Origin: Nitrospinae bacterium CG11_big_fil_rev_8_21_14_0_20_56_8
Lineage (GTDB): Bacteria > Nitrospinota > Nitrospinia > Nitrospinales > VA-1
Length of the DNA stretch: 7,799 nucleotides
Reading direction: 5' to 3'
Assembly: GCA_002796165.1 (NCBI GenBank)
Contig: PCWF01000027.1
Location: 1-7,799 of the forward strand
The position numbers and the translations under genes were made by a program. A model generated the notes under the pieces. That model worked only from the letters and a program-made list of their open reading frames with translations. It was not told the DNA's origin and made no database searches. This document shows, piece after piece, positions 1-7,799 of the stretch; position 1 is the first letter of the stretch, and the number at the start of each line of letters is the position of its first letter.

Positions 1-353
1 AGGCTTACCGCAATTCCATCGCCAACTTCGACCGGGAGAGCGAGAAGACCATTCCCGCCTATATCCAGGACGCCTATTTCAAACTCGGAATCAACTATCA
101 CGGCAACCGTCAATACCCGGAAGCGATCCAGGCCCTGCAAAGCGCCATCCAGTTGTTTCCCGACAATCCCATGAAAGGATGGGCCGAATTCCTCCTGGCC
201 GAGAGTTTTGAAAAACTCAAGGATGCGAACCAGGCCGAATCGCAGTTGGCCGCGCTTTCCAAGGCCCAGGAAGCCGACGAGATCATGAAAAAACTGGCCG
301 AGTCCAGACTCAACGTATTGAACTGGCAAAAAGAATTCAATCGGAAGCTTTAA
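1..353 (+). CDS. TPR-repeat protein, C-terminal 116 residues (5' end outside window)
   Basis: An open frame enters from the left edge (first whole codon at base 3) and ends at TAA 351-353. The 116 visible residues are helical and read as tandem tetratricopeptide repeats. One spans about residues 19-52 (AYFKLGINY...YPEAIQALQSAIQLFPDNP) and a second about 57-90 (AEFLLAESFEKLKD...AESQLAALSK), followed by a charged helical tail. TPR domains are protein-interaction scaffolds. The repeat style with 'LFPDNP' resembles periplasmic or outer-membrane-associated TPR proteins (YbgF/BamD-like), but the N-terminus that would carry a signal peptide is not in the window, so location and function are unknown. 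An internal ATG at 153 would cut through the first repeat and is unlikely to be the start. The gene lies 52 bases upstream of the kinase gene on the same strand, and a likely promoter for that gene overlaps its end. Confidence 0.8.
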   Translation, partial: AYRNSIANFDRESEKTIPAYIQDAYFKLGINYHGNRQYPEAIQALQSAIQLFPDNPMKGWAEFLLAESFEKLKDANQAESQLAALSKAQEADEIMKKLAESRLNVLNWQKEFNRKL

Positions 354-364
354 TCTTCTATAAT
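336..364 (+). promoter_or_regulatory. Putative sigma-70-type promoter for the kinase-regulator operon
   Basis: A perfect -10 hexamer TATAAT lies at 359-364. It is preceded, after exactly 17 bases, by TTCAAT at 336-341, which matches 3 of 6 bases of the -35 consensus TTGACA. The predicted transcription start is near 371, giving a leader of about 35 bases before the ATG at 406. The element overlaps the last codons and stop of the TPR gene. This suggests the kinase-regulator pair can be transcribed independently of the upstream gene. The call rests on hexamer match and spacing only. Confidence 0.4.
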
Positions 365-371
365 ACGTAAA

Positions 372-384
372 GGTTGCCACAACC
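372..384 (+). repeat. Small inverted repeat at the predicted mRNA 5' end
   Basis: GGTTG (372-376) and CAACC (380-384) are perfect 5-bp complements around a 3-base loop, CCA. They start about one base after the transcription start predicted from the TATAAT at 359-364. The repeat could be a 5'-terminal mRNA hairpin or a small operator. It is short enough to occur by chance. Confidence 0.25.
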
Positions 385-405
385 GGCCCGCCGCCAACGA
401 AACCC

Positions 406-1669
406 ATGACCGAGCCCCACCCCAAACTCAACAAAGAACAGATCGAGATTCTGAACCGGGCGTTCCAGGCCTTCAACGACGCGACTCAGCAACTCCAAAG
501 CTCGTATGAAAACCTGCAGGAACGGATCAAGGTGCTCGACCTTGAACTCGCCCGGAAAAACGAGGAACTCGAGAAAAACCTTCAGGAAAAAGAGGCGGTC
601 AAAAATTACCTTCATAATATTCTCGAAAGCCTGACGACGGGGGTGATCGTCGTCGACGGGACGGGCGAAATCACCACATTCAACCGTACCGCGGGAAGCA
701 TCGCCGGGCTGGAACCGGAAAACTGCATCGGGAAAAGGCTGAAAACCGTATTCCAGTCCGACCTGTTCGATAACATCGTCAACCGGCTGGCCCGAACCGG
801 ACAACAGCAATTGGCTCTGGACCGGGAAATCGCCACCGCGCAGGGACGCAAAATTCACGTGCGTATTTCCGCCTCCCCCCTGACCGGCCCCGGCGACGAG
901 GCGATCGGAACGGTTCTCATCGTTCAAGACATAACGCAGATCCTGCGCCTGGAAGAAGAGGCGCAACGCAACCAGCGGCTCCGCGCCACGGGAGAAATGG
1001 CCGCCGGCATCGCGCATGAAATCCGCAATCCGCTGGCGAGCATCGAACTGTTCGCCTCGCTCCTGAAAAAAGATCTGGAAGGAGACGAGGAAAAACGCAA
1101 ACTGGCCGAGCACATCTCTTCCGGCGTGAAAAACATGGACCGGATCATTTCCAGCGTCCTGCTGTTTGCGAAGTCGGCCCAACCCTCCCGGCAAAAGTGC
1201 GACCTGGCGCATCTGCTGGTCGAATTGACCGAAAACTCCTCCGACATCCTCATTCCCGCGAACGTGAAAATCGTCCGGCAATTCACATCCGGCAACGTCA
1301 TGGCCAATGGCGACGATGCCCTGCTCAAGCAGGTGTTTTTGAACCTGATCCGCAACGGCATCCAGGCCATGCCCGGCGGCGGCGAGCTTCGCCTCACCAC
1401 CGCGATCGAAACCGGCCCCGACGGCAAACGGGGAGATCATCGGAATTACCTCACCGTCACCGTAGCCGACACGGGCGTGGGCATCCCCCGCGACCAGTTC
1501 GACCAGATCTTCAATCCCTTTTTCACCACCAAGGACCGTGGCACCGGGCTGGGATTGGCCATTTCGCACAACATCATCAAAGCCCACCAGGGCACCATCC
1601 ACTCTGAAAGCGAGGAGGGAAAGGGCACCGCGTTCGTGGTCAAAATTCCATGCTGGGACGAAGAGCTCG

Positions 1670-1680
<11 letters not shown>
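406..1680 (+). CDS. Cytoplasmic PAS-domain sensor histidine kinase (FleS/FlrB/FlgS-like)
   Basis: A 424-residue kinase that would autophosphorylate on histidine and pass phosphate to the response regulator encoded next. Residues 8-66 are charged and helical, probably coiled coil. A PAS domain follows at about 67-178 (ILESLTTGVIVVDGTGEITTFN...). The HisKA dimerisation helix is at about 192-255, with phosphoacceptor H204 in HEIRNPL. The HATPase domain is at about 300-415: N-box N313-N317, G1 box DTGVGIP 355-361, F-box FNPFFTTK 369-376 and G2 box GTGLGLA 379-385. No transmembrane segment is visible, so the protein should be soluble, like flagellar FleS/FlrB and unlike membrane sensors. N317 is followed by Gly rather than the common Ala. 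ATG 406 is the first in-frame start, but it has no obvious Shine-Dalgarno. The 3' end overlaps the regulator gene by 11 bases. A flagellar role is inferred from the neighbours; the kinase family itself is certain. Confidence 0.93.
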
Positions 1681-3051
<1,371 letters not shown>

Positions 3052-3055
<4 letters not shown>

Positions 3056-3075
3056 CGGGCGGCAATTTCCGTCAA
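3052..3075 (+). promoter_or_regulatory. Inverted repeat across the regulator stop codon: candidate activator-binding site (UAS)
   Basis: TTGACGG (3052-3058) and CCGTCAA (3069-3075) are perfect 7-bp complements with a 10-base gap, so the half-site centres are 17 bases apart. The repeat is centred about 160 bases upstream of the start predicted for the -24/-12 promoter, within the usual range for an enhancer bound by a dimeric NtrC-family activator. It overlaps the activator's own stop codon (3053-3055). It could instead be an RNA hairpin at the operon end, but no T-run follows on the + strand, so it is a poor intrinsic terminator in the direction of transcription. The dyad is seen; binding is inferred. 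Confidence 0.3.
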
Positions 3076-3117
3076 AAACCCGGCATCCCCGCTTCTCCTG
3101 CTTCCTCCACCCCACCC

Positions 3118-3153
3118 TAATAAAAGTATAACTATTTATTTTTCAATAGGTTA
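3118..3153 (+). promoter_or_regulatory. A/T-rich tract with IHF-like site
   Basis: Bases 3118-3163 are strikingly A/T-rich compared with the rest of the window. Within it, 3141-3153 (TTTCAATAGGTTA) fits the IHF consensus WATCAANNNNTTR at all defined positions but one, with the A/T-rich flank 5' of it as in many IHF sites. It lies midway between the candidate enhancer at 3052-3075 and the -24/-12 promoter at 3199-3214, where a DNA-bending protein is expected in sigma-54 control regions. TATAAT at 3152-3157 overlaps the end; it has no credible -35 and may simply belong to the A/T-rich tract. Confidence 0.3.
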
Positions 3154-3164
3154 TAATACAAATA

Positions 3165-3189
3165 CCGGCGCCGGGATTTTCGCCGGGAT
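3165..3189 (+). repeat. G/C-rich direct repeat and dyad cluster
   Basis: CGCCGGGAT occurs twice in direct orientation (3169-3177 and 3181-3189), offset by 12 bases. Overlapping it are a 10-base perfect palindrome CCGGCGCCGG (3165-3174) and a longer dyad of CCGGCG (3165-3170) with CGCCGG (3181-3186). A further imperfect palindrome (3183-3194) runs up to just before the -24 element. The cluster sits between the IHF-like tract and the promoter. It could be a binding site for a second regulator or an mRNA hairpin; no T-run follows, so an intrinsic terminator is unlikely. The function is unknown. Confidence 0.35.
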
Positions 3190-3198
3190 CCTGGCATT

Positions 3199-3214
3199 TG
3201 GTATGGAACTTGCT
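3199..3214 (+). promoter_or_regulatory. Sigma-54 (-24/-12) promoter of the flagellar operon
   Basis: TGGTATGGAACTTGCT matches the sigma-54 consensus TGGCAYRNNNNTTGCW at every defined position except one (T for C at position 4). The invariant GG (3200-3201) and GC (3212-3213) are separated by exactly 10 bases. The predicted transcription start is near 3225, leaving a leader of about 47 bases before the flgC ATG at 3272. The gene immediately upstream encodes a sigma-54 activator, which strongly supports the call. The promoter probably drives flgC-fliF-fliG-fliH-fliI. Confidence 0.8.
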
Positions 3215-3220
3215 GTTAAT

Positions 3221-3239
3221 GGATTCAATAGCTGAATTC
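3221..3239 (+). repeat. Inverted repeat at the predicted sigma-54 start site
   Basis: GGATTCA (3221-3227) can pair with TGAATTC (3233-3239) around a 5-base loop, with one G-T pair. It straddles the predicted transcription start near 3225. It may be an operator or chance symmetry; a full RNA hairpin would need transcription to start slightly earlier than predicted. Confidence 0.2.
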
Positions 3240-3271
3240 AGGGAAAAACCAATCCTTTTGCGAGGGTCACC

Positions 3272-3709
3272 ATGGATTTTTTGACATCAATGAAAATAAG
3301 TTCCTCGGGTCTGGCGACCCAGAGAAAACGGATGGAAACCATATCCAGCAATCTGGCCAACATCGAAACCACCCGCACCGCAGAGGGGGGTCCCTATCGG
3401 CGAAAAGACGTGGTGGTCACCGCCATGCCGCTGGGGGACGAGTTTGCCGAAACCCTGAAGAACGAGTTCGGCGAGACGGTTCACCAGTCGCTTGTCACCG
3501 ATATCGTGGAAGATCAGAGCGAGCCTAAAATGGTCTACGATCCGAACCATCCCGATGCGAACGAAAGTGGCTATGTGGCCATGCCCAATATCAACCTGAT
3601 GACCGAGATGGTGGACATGGTTACCACCCAACGGTCGTTTGAAGCAAACGTTACCGCAATCAATGCCTCCAAGGCCATGGCCCAGCGGGCCATCGACCTG
3701 GGACGTTAA
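3272..3709 (+). CDS. flgC: Flagellar basal-body proximal rod protein FlgC
   Basis: A 145-residue rod protein, the usual size for FlgC. It forms part of the proximal rod of the basal body in the periplasm and is exported by the flagellar type III system, so it has no cleavable signal peptide. The N-terminal region has the family pattern: MDFLTSMKISSSGLATQRKRMETISSNLANIETT, then GGPYRRKDVV (about residues 40-49). The C-terminal helix (about 106-145) has NLMTEMVDMVTTQRSFEANVTAINASKAMAQRAIDLGR, typical of rod/hook proteins. ATG 3272 is preceded by GAGGG (3262-3266) five bases away, a good ribosome-binding site. It is the first gene after the -24/-12 promoter. The usual upstream partner flgB and downstream fliE are not present beside it. 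The 55-base gap to fliF holds nothing recognisable. Confidence 0.93.
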   Translation: MDFLTSMKISSSGLATQRKRMETISSNLANIETTRTAEGGPYRRKDVVVTAMPLGDEFAETLKNEFGETVHQSLVTDIVEDQSEPKMVYDPNHPDANESGYVAMPNINLMTEMVDMVTTQRSFEANVTAINASKAMAQRAIDLGR

Positions 3710-3764
3710 CCGGATTGAACACGTGAATACGAACGCCGTTCCCAACCCCTGACCCGGAAACATT

Positions 3765-5357
3765 ATGGACAACTTATCCGAATTTTTCAGAAACCTCGTC
3801 GATCGATTCAACGAACTGTCCCAAGGCAAAAAAGTGACCGCGCTGGTCCTGATCGCTGTCGCCATCGGTTCGCTGTTTGCCATGTCCCTGTGGCTCCGCG
3901 CGCCGGATTTCCAGCTTCTGTACGCGAATCTTTCCGAGCAGGATGCGGCGGCTATTGTGGACAAATTGAAAACTGAAAAAATTCCTTACGAGTTGTCCAA
4001 CCAGGGGCACACCGTCCGCGTTCCCGCCGACAAGGTTCACGAAACGCGGCTCAGCATGGCGAGCCAGGGACTGCCCTCGGGCACCGAAGTGGGGCTGGAG
4101 ATTTTCGACAAATCGGCGCTGGGAATGACCGAGTTCATCCAGAAGCTCAATTTTCAACGCGCATTGCAGGGGGAGTTGTCCCGCACGATCAATACCCTTG
4201 AAGCGGTGGAACAATCCCGCGTCCATCTCGTGATCCCGAAGGAAACTTTGTTCATTCGGGAAAAACCGCGCGGCAAGGCCTCGGTTACCCTTAAGATCAA
4301 GGCCGGCCGCACCCTCACCGAAGCCCAGATTCAAGGCATCGTCCATCTCATTTCCGCCAGCGTGGAAGGAATCAGCGCCGAGGACGTGGTCGTGGTGGAT
4401 CTCAAGGGGAATCTCCTGTCGGGAGACAAGCAGGGCACCGAAGCGGCCATCATGACAAGCTCGAATTATCAGCACAAGCGCAAGGTGGAAAACGAACTGG
4501 AACGCAACATCATTAAAATGCTGGAAGATGCTCTCGGCAAGGGCAACGTGATCGCCCGCGTCAATGCCAACCTGGATTTCGAGAAGGTGGAACGCACCGA
4601 GGAAATCTATGACCCGGACTCGCAGGTCGTGCGGAGCCAGAACACGGTGACCGAATCGACCGTGGGAGCCGTGCCTCCGGGCGGGATTCCGGGCATCCAG
4701 GGACTCGTCCCCGGCGGCGGTGGCGCGCAGGGAGGAACGGCGGGCCAGGCGGCGAAACGGGACAAATCCAACGTGGTGCAGAATTTCGAGATCAACAAGG
4801 TCGTCCGCCACGTCATGAAGCCGACGGGCACGATCGACAAACTTTCGGTCGCCGTACTGATCGACGGGGCCTATACCGGCACTCCGCCCCAGTACCAGGC
4901 CCGCTCCAGCGAAGATGTGGCGAAATATGTCGAAATCGTCAAATCCGCCATCGGTTACAACGCCGACCGGGGTGACCAGATCAAGGTCGAAAACGTCCAG
5001 TTCGACCGAACGCTCCTCCAGCAGGAGCAGGACCGGGTTCAGCAGGCCGAACAGATCGACCTGGGCTTGCAAGTTGCAAAATACCTGCTCGGTGCTATAT
5101 TTATTGTACTGTTCTTCACTCGGGTCATTCGGCCCTTGATCGATTGGATGACCACCTCGGTGGAAGTTGTGACCGAGGGCCCTGCCGAACTGACCTCCGC
5201 CGAATTCGAAGCCATGGAAGAAGAAAAGAAACGGATTGGCCAGATTGCGGGCGAGGCGGCGCAGATGCGGGAACGGGTTTCGGAATTCGTCGGAAGCGAT
5301 CCGAAATTCACCGCAAGCATTATCCGGAAATGGTTGAGGGACAAGGACAAGGGTTGA
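3765..5357 (+). CDS. fliF: Flagellar MS-ring protein FliF
   Basis: A 530-residue inner-membrane protein that oligomerises into the MS ring, the base on which the rotor and export gate are built. Membrane segment 1 is at about 24-42 and segment 2 at about 436-452. Between them is the periplasmic part with ring-building motifs: LLYANLSEQDAAAIVDKL and GLPSGTEVG 102-110, then EGELSRTI-like GELSRTINTLEAVEQSRVHLVIPKE 136-160. A Gly/Pro-rich flexible loop lies at about 301-328 before the last ring-building stretch. The cytoplasmic tail ends in RERVSEFVGSDPKFTASIIRKWLRDK (about 502-527), the FliG-binding segment. Length and architecture are normal. The start ATG 3765 has a modest GGAAA (3756-3760) upstream. 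It lies 55 bases after flgC and 37 before fliG, and its tail should dock on the product of the next gene. Confidence 0.97.
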   Translation: MDNLSEFFRNLVDRFNELSQGKKVTALVLIAVAIGSLFAMSLWLRAPDFQLLYANLSEQDAAAIVDKLKTEKIPYELSNQGHTVRVPADKVHETRLSMASQGLPSGTEVGLEIFDKSALGMTEFIQKLNFQRALQGELSRTINTLEAVEQSRVHLVIPKETLFIREKPRGKASVTLKIKAGRTLTEAQIQGIVHLISASVEGISAEDVVVVDLKGNLLSGDKQGTEAAIMTSSNYQHKRKVENELERNIIKMLEDALGKGNVIARVNANLDFEKVERTEEIYDPDSQVVRSQNTVTESTVGAVPPGGIPGIQGLVPGGGGAQGGTAGQAAKRDKSNVVQNFEINKVVRHVMKPTGTIDKLSVAVLIDGAYTGTPPQYQARSSEDVAKYVEIVKSAIGYNADRGDQIKVENVQFDRTLLQQEQDRVQQAEQIDLGLQVAKYLLGAIFIVLFFTRVIRPLIDWMTTSVEVVTEGPAELTSAEFEAMEEEKKRIGQIAGEAAQMRERVSEFVGSDPKFTASIIRKWLRDKDKG

Positions 5358-5394
5358 TCCAACTTCTAACTGATGCGTATCGTGGGGGAGTACC

Positions 5395-6402
5395 ATGGCT
5401 AGAAAATTAACGGGACCAGAAAAAGCGGCCGCCTTGCTGATGTCCCTGGGAGAGGAAACCGCGGCCAGCGTTCTATCGGTGCTGGACGAACGTGAAATCC
5501 AGACCATCGGAAACTATATTTCATCGCTGGGAGATGTGGATATCAACACCATGGACTCGGTGACCAAAGAATTTCACGACCTGGTGGAAGCGGGAACCGG
5601 CGGATTGGGCATCGCGGGGATGGACTTTTTGAAAAGCACCCTGATGAAGGCGATGGACCCCAACAAGGCCACGGAAATTTTAAATAACATCACCGCGCCC
5701 GGCGAGGAAATGGGCGGCGGTCTTGAAACCGTTCGCATGCTGGAACCCCGCCTGATCGCCTCCTTTCTCACCAACGAACACCCGCAGACGGCGGCGATCG
5801 TACTCGCGCACCTCGATCCTCCCGTCGCCAGCCTGGTGGTTCGCGAACTGCCGGAAGAGAACCGCATGGAAATCGTGCATCGCCTGGCGACACTGGAAAG
5901 AGTGGCGCCGGGCGTCATCCGCGAACTCGACGAAGCCCTGCAACAGGAGTTCAGAGCCTCGGGCGCCGTCACCGGAAACAAACTGGGGGGAATCGAATCG
6001 GCCGCCCACATCATGGGTTCCCTGGACCGCGCCACGGAAACGGCCATTCTCACCGCCATGGACGAAGTCGACCCGGATTTGGCCAACGAGATCCGCAACC
6101 TCCGCTTCACGTTCGAAGACATTCTCAAGATCGACGATCAGGGGGTTCAGTTGGTCATGAAGGAAGTCAACCAGGAAGACCTGCTCATTTCGCTGAAGAC
6201 CGCGAGCGACCAGTTGAAGGAAAAACTGTTTGCCAACATGTCCGAGCGCGCCGCGATGATGCTCAAGGAAGACCTGGAGTCCCTGGGACCCACCAAGATC
6301 AGCGAGGTGGAAAAATCCCAGCAGAAAGTCATTGCCATCTGCAAAAAACTCGAAGAAGAAGGCAAGATCGTAATCGGTGGAGGCGGAGAAACCCTTGTCT
6401 GA
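5395..6402 (+). CDS. fliG: Flagellar motor switch protein FliG
   Basis: A 335-residue rotor protein, the usual FliG length. It links the MS ring to the C-ring and receives torque from the stator. The N-terminal domain (about 1-100; LTGPEKAAALLMSLGEE) binds the FliF tail. The middle domain carries the conserved EHPQ motif at 128-131. The C-terminal domain (about 200-330) contains LRFTFEDILKIDD and the charged torque helix. By comparison with E. coli FliG residues K264, R281, D288, D289 and R297, this protein has K268, R285, E292, D293 and K301, so all charges are kept with two conservative swaps. A strong ribosome-binding site GGGGGAG (5384-5390) lies four bases before ATG 5395. Its 3' end overlaps the start of fliH. 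Near-complete conservation of the torque residues suggests a working motor. Confidence 0.97.
   Translation: MARKLTGPEKAAALLMSLGEETAASVLSVLDEREIQTIGNYISSLGDVDINTMDSVTKEFHDLVEAGTGGLGIAGMDFLKSTLMKAMDPNKATEILNNITAPGEEMGGGLETVRMLEPRLIASFLTNEHPQTAAIVLAHLDPPVASLVVRELPEENRMEIVHRLATLERVAPGVIRELDEALQQEFRASGAVTGNKLGGIESAAHIMGSLDRATETAILTAMDEVDPDLANEIRNLRFTFEDILKIDDQGVQLVMKEVNQEDLLISLKTASDQLKEKLFANMSERAAMMLKEDLESLGPTKISEVEKSQQKVIAICKKLEEEGKIVIGGGGETLV
6385..6388 (+). promoter_or_regulatory. Ribosome-binding site deciding the fliH start
   Basis: GGAG at 6385-6388 lies six bases before TTG 6395, inside the end of fliG. The alternative in-frame start, GTG 6377, has no purine-rich stretch at a usable distance. 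The site therefore favours TTG 6395, which overlaps the last eight bases of fliG. Confidence 0.45.
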
Positions 6403-7219
6403 TCGCCTTAAATTCATCAAGAGCTACCTGGAGCAGGGGAAGACCAGTTCCATCACTCCCCCTGCTCCGAAGGCCCGCACTTACCAACTCGATGAACTGG
6501 TGGCCGGGGGGAAAACCATCCGCCGCGATTTCTCCTACGATTCCGAAACCGCCCGCAATTTTGACGATTCCAACGTCAAGAAGGCCAAGATCGGCGTCAA
6601 GGAACTGATCAAGGACGCCATCGACAAGGCAAAGTCTCAGGTCACCCGGATCAAGGAGGAAGCCCACAAGGAAGGATTCGACGCGGGTTTCATCGAGGGA
6701 CTTAAAGCCGCGGAGACCGCCGCAAAAACCGACTTCGATCCCTTCCTCAAAACCCTGGAGGAAACGATCCATCAGTTGAGCTGGTTTCGCAAGGAGATGT
6801 ACTCCAAGGTCGAACGGGAAATGATCGAAATGGTGATCCACCTGACCAAAAAAATCATCCACTTCGAATTATCCACCCGGGAAGACGCAGTCCAGGAAAT
6901 GATCCGTCTCGGGGTTCAGTCGGTTCTGGACAAGGAAAGCATGGTCATCAAGATCAATCCCGAAGACAAGGGCTATGCTGAAAGTTTCCGGCCCGAACTT
7001 CACCACATGTTCGGGGAAATCAAGAACATCACCTTCGAAGCCCATTCGGGAATCCAGCGCGGAGGTTGCCTGATCGAAACCAACTTCGGCACCGTGGACG
7101 CCCGGTTGGAAAAACTCAACGATCAACTGGAACGAATCCTCAATCTCGCCCCGGCCCCCATTGAAAATCCGGTCGATCTGGAACTGGAATCCGGGCCGGA
7201 GGAGCCGGCCGAATCCTGA
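6395..7219 (+). CDS. fliH: Flagellar export ATPase regulator FliH
   Basis: From TTG 6395 the product is 274 residues; from GTG 6377 it would be 280. There is no ATG near the front of the frame. FliH forms a dimer that binds and restrains the export ATPase FliI and tethers it to the C-ring and export gate. The N-terminal part is low in conserved sequence, as usual. A helical segment at about 86-107 contains AxxxGxxxGxxxG spacing (A90, G94, G98, G102 from TTG), the small-residue repeat known in FliH. The C-terminal ATPase-binding domain (about 140-250) includes EREMIEMVIHLTKKIIHFEL and the family signature GGCLIETNFGTVDARLE (about 223-239). It overlaps fliG by eight bases and precedes fliI by 24, matching its partnership with both products. 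The start codon is uncertain; the identity is not. Confidence 0.92.
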   Translation: MSDRLKFIKSYLEQGKTSSITPPAPKARTYQLDELVAGGKTIRRDFSYDSETARNFDDSNVKKAKIGVKELIKDAIDKAKSQVTRIKEEAHKEGFDAGFIEGLKAAETAAKTDFDPFLKTLEETIHQLSWFRKEMYSKVEREMIEMVIHLTKKIIHFELSTREDAVQEMIRLGVQSVLDKESMVIKINPEDKGYAESFRPELHHMFGEIKNITFEAHSGIQRGGCLIETNFGTVDARLEKLNDQLERILNLAPAPIENPVDLELESGPEEPAES

Positions 7220-7243
7220 ACCGTCGACCCTTTCGAAAGAGCC

Positions 7244-7799
7244 ATGCAGGATATCATCGATCTTAAAAAATACCGGTCTTTCATCGACAACACTTCGTTC
7301 GTAAAAAAAAGCGGACGGGTGAGCCGAATCATCGGGCTGGTGTTGGAAGGCAACGGTCCGGCCGCATCGGTGGGAAGCCTGTGCACCATCTACCCTCAAG
7401 GCCACCGTCCCCCGGTAGAAGCCCAGGTGGTAGGATTCCGGGACAATCGAACTCTGTTGATGCCGCTGGGTGACCTCATCGGCATCGAGCCGGGAAGCAT
7501 TATCGAGTCCAAGGAAGAGTTCCCCATGTTTAATGTCAGCCCCGCCCTCCTGGGCCGGGTGATCGACGGAAACGGAAAACCCCTGGACGGGAAAGGACCT
7601 CTTCCCCTGGGCACCGATTATCCTCTCATGGGCAACCCGCTCAACCCGCTACAAAGAAACCGGGTCAACAAAACCCTGGATGTGGGTATTCGGTCGATCA
7701 ACGGACTGCTCACCTGTGCCCGGGGTCAGCGGATCGGAATCATGGCGGGAACGGGAGTGGGCAAATCGGTCCTCATGGGAATGATTGCCCGGAACACCG
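7244..7799 (+). CDS. fliI: Flagellar export ATPase FliI, N-terminal 185 residues (runs off the window)
   Basis: The frame opens at ATG 7244 and continues past the right edge, giving 185 residues of a protein normally around 440. FliI is the F1-beta-like ATPase of the flagellar type III export apparatus; it works as a hexamer under FliH control at the cytoplasmic face. The N-terminal beta-barrel-like domain (about 20-95) contains GRVSRIIGLVLEG and GSLCTIY. Then come LLGRVIDGNGKPLDGKGPL (about 102-120) and RSINGLLTCARGQRIGI (150-166), both typical of FliI/SctN. The Walker A P-loop is complete at 168-175 (AGTGVGKS), shortly before the edge; Walker B lies outside. Ribosome-binding signal is weak (AAAGAG about 5-10 bases upstream). 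An A8 run at 7303-7310 encodes V-K-K-S at residues 20-23. The 24-base gap from fliH supports co-transcription. Confidence 0.93.
   Translation, partial: MQDIIDLKKYRSFIDNTSFVKKSGRVSRIIGLVLEGNGPAASVGSLCTIYPQGHRPPVEAQVVGFRDNRTLLMPLGDLIGIEPGSIIESKEEFPMFNVSPALLGRVIDGNGKPLDGKGPLPLGTDYPLMGNPLNPLQRNRVNKTLDVGIRSINGLLTCARGQRIGIMAGTGVGKSVLMGMIARNT

Noticed and set aside
1197..1607. Alternative + strand frames inside the kinase (1197-1607) and the regulator (2284-2886).
   Set aside because: They are Arg/Pro/His-rich out-of-frame translations of conserved domains with no recognisable fold.
1538..1669. Upstream extension of the response regulator to an ATG at 1538.
   Set aside because: It would overlap the kinase by 143 bases and add 44 residues with no receiver-domain homology; ATG 1670 gives a normal N-terminus.
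3129..3157. Second sigma-70 promoter using TATAAT at 3152-3157 ahead of flgC.
   Set aside because: The -10 box is perfect, but the 17-base-spaced -35 position reads TAACTA, and the box sits in an A/T-rich tract where TATAAT is likely by chance. It cannot be excluded, but it is weaker than the -24/-12 promoter.
3192..3214. Sigma-54 promoter using TGGCAT at 3192-3197 with TTGCT at 3210-3214.
   Set aside because: The GG-to-GC spacing is seven bases too long. The TGGTAT at 3199-3204 has the exact spacing instead.
3203..3235. Short frame from ATG 3203 before flgC (ten residues).
   Set aside because: It has no ribosome-binding site, overlaps the -12 element and lies upstream of or across the predicted transcript start.
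7303..7310. A8 run in fliI, and A7 runs at 1688-1694 (regulator) and 6848-6854 (fliH), as further phase-variation tracts.
   Set aside because: They encode ordinary Lys codons, are shorter than the A9 tract and have no SD-like sequence directly upstream. They are worth reading in raw data but not a claim.

Overview
The window is a flagellar motility cluster from a Gram-negative bacterium, read entirely on the + strand. GC content looks moderately high, and coding wobble positions favour G/C. The gene set (soluble PAS sensor kinase, sigma-54 response regulator, then flgC-fliF-fliG-fliH-fliI) resembles clusters of Desulfobacterota/Nitrospinota-like bacteria. That placement is inferred from gene order and protein style only; no marker gene confirms it.

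Layout. (1) 1-353: the 3' end of a TPR-repeat protein. (2) 406-3055: a two-gene operon for a cytoplasmic PAS histidine kinase and an NtrC-type, sigma-54-dependent response regulator. The genes overlap by 11 bases and have a plausible sigma-70 promoter inside the end of the TPR gene. (3) 3056-3271: a 216-base regulatory gap. It holds a 7-bp inverted repeat across the regulator's stop codon, an A/T-rich tract with an IHF-like match, a G/C-rich repeat and dyad cluster, and a near-consensus -24/-12 promoter. (4) 3272-7799: flgC (proximal rod), fliF (MS ring), fliG (rotor/switch), fliH (export ATPase regulator) and the 5' part of fliI (export ATPase), closely spaced as one operon.

How it works together (inference from the families). 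The kinase phosphorylates the regulator, which activates sigma-54 RNA polymerase at the promoter just downstream. That would switch on the operon building the MS ring, the C-ring base, the rod and the export ATPase. This is the FleSR / FlrBC / FlgSR logic with regulator and target side by side.

Points most worth a second look: the sigma-54 control region with its candidate enhancer and IHF site; the absence of flgB and fliE from positions where they usually flank flgC; and a nine-A tract directly after a perfect Shine-Dalgarno-like octamer inside the regulator's receiver domain, a candidate slippage or phase-variation site. No RNA genes, CRISPR arrays or mobile elements were seen. The biology is mostly a recognisable flagellar locus rather than a new system.
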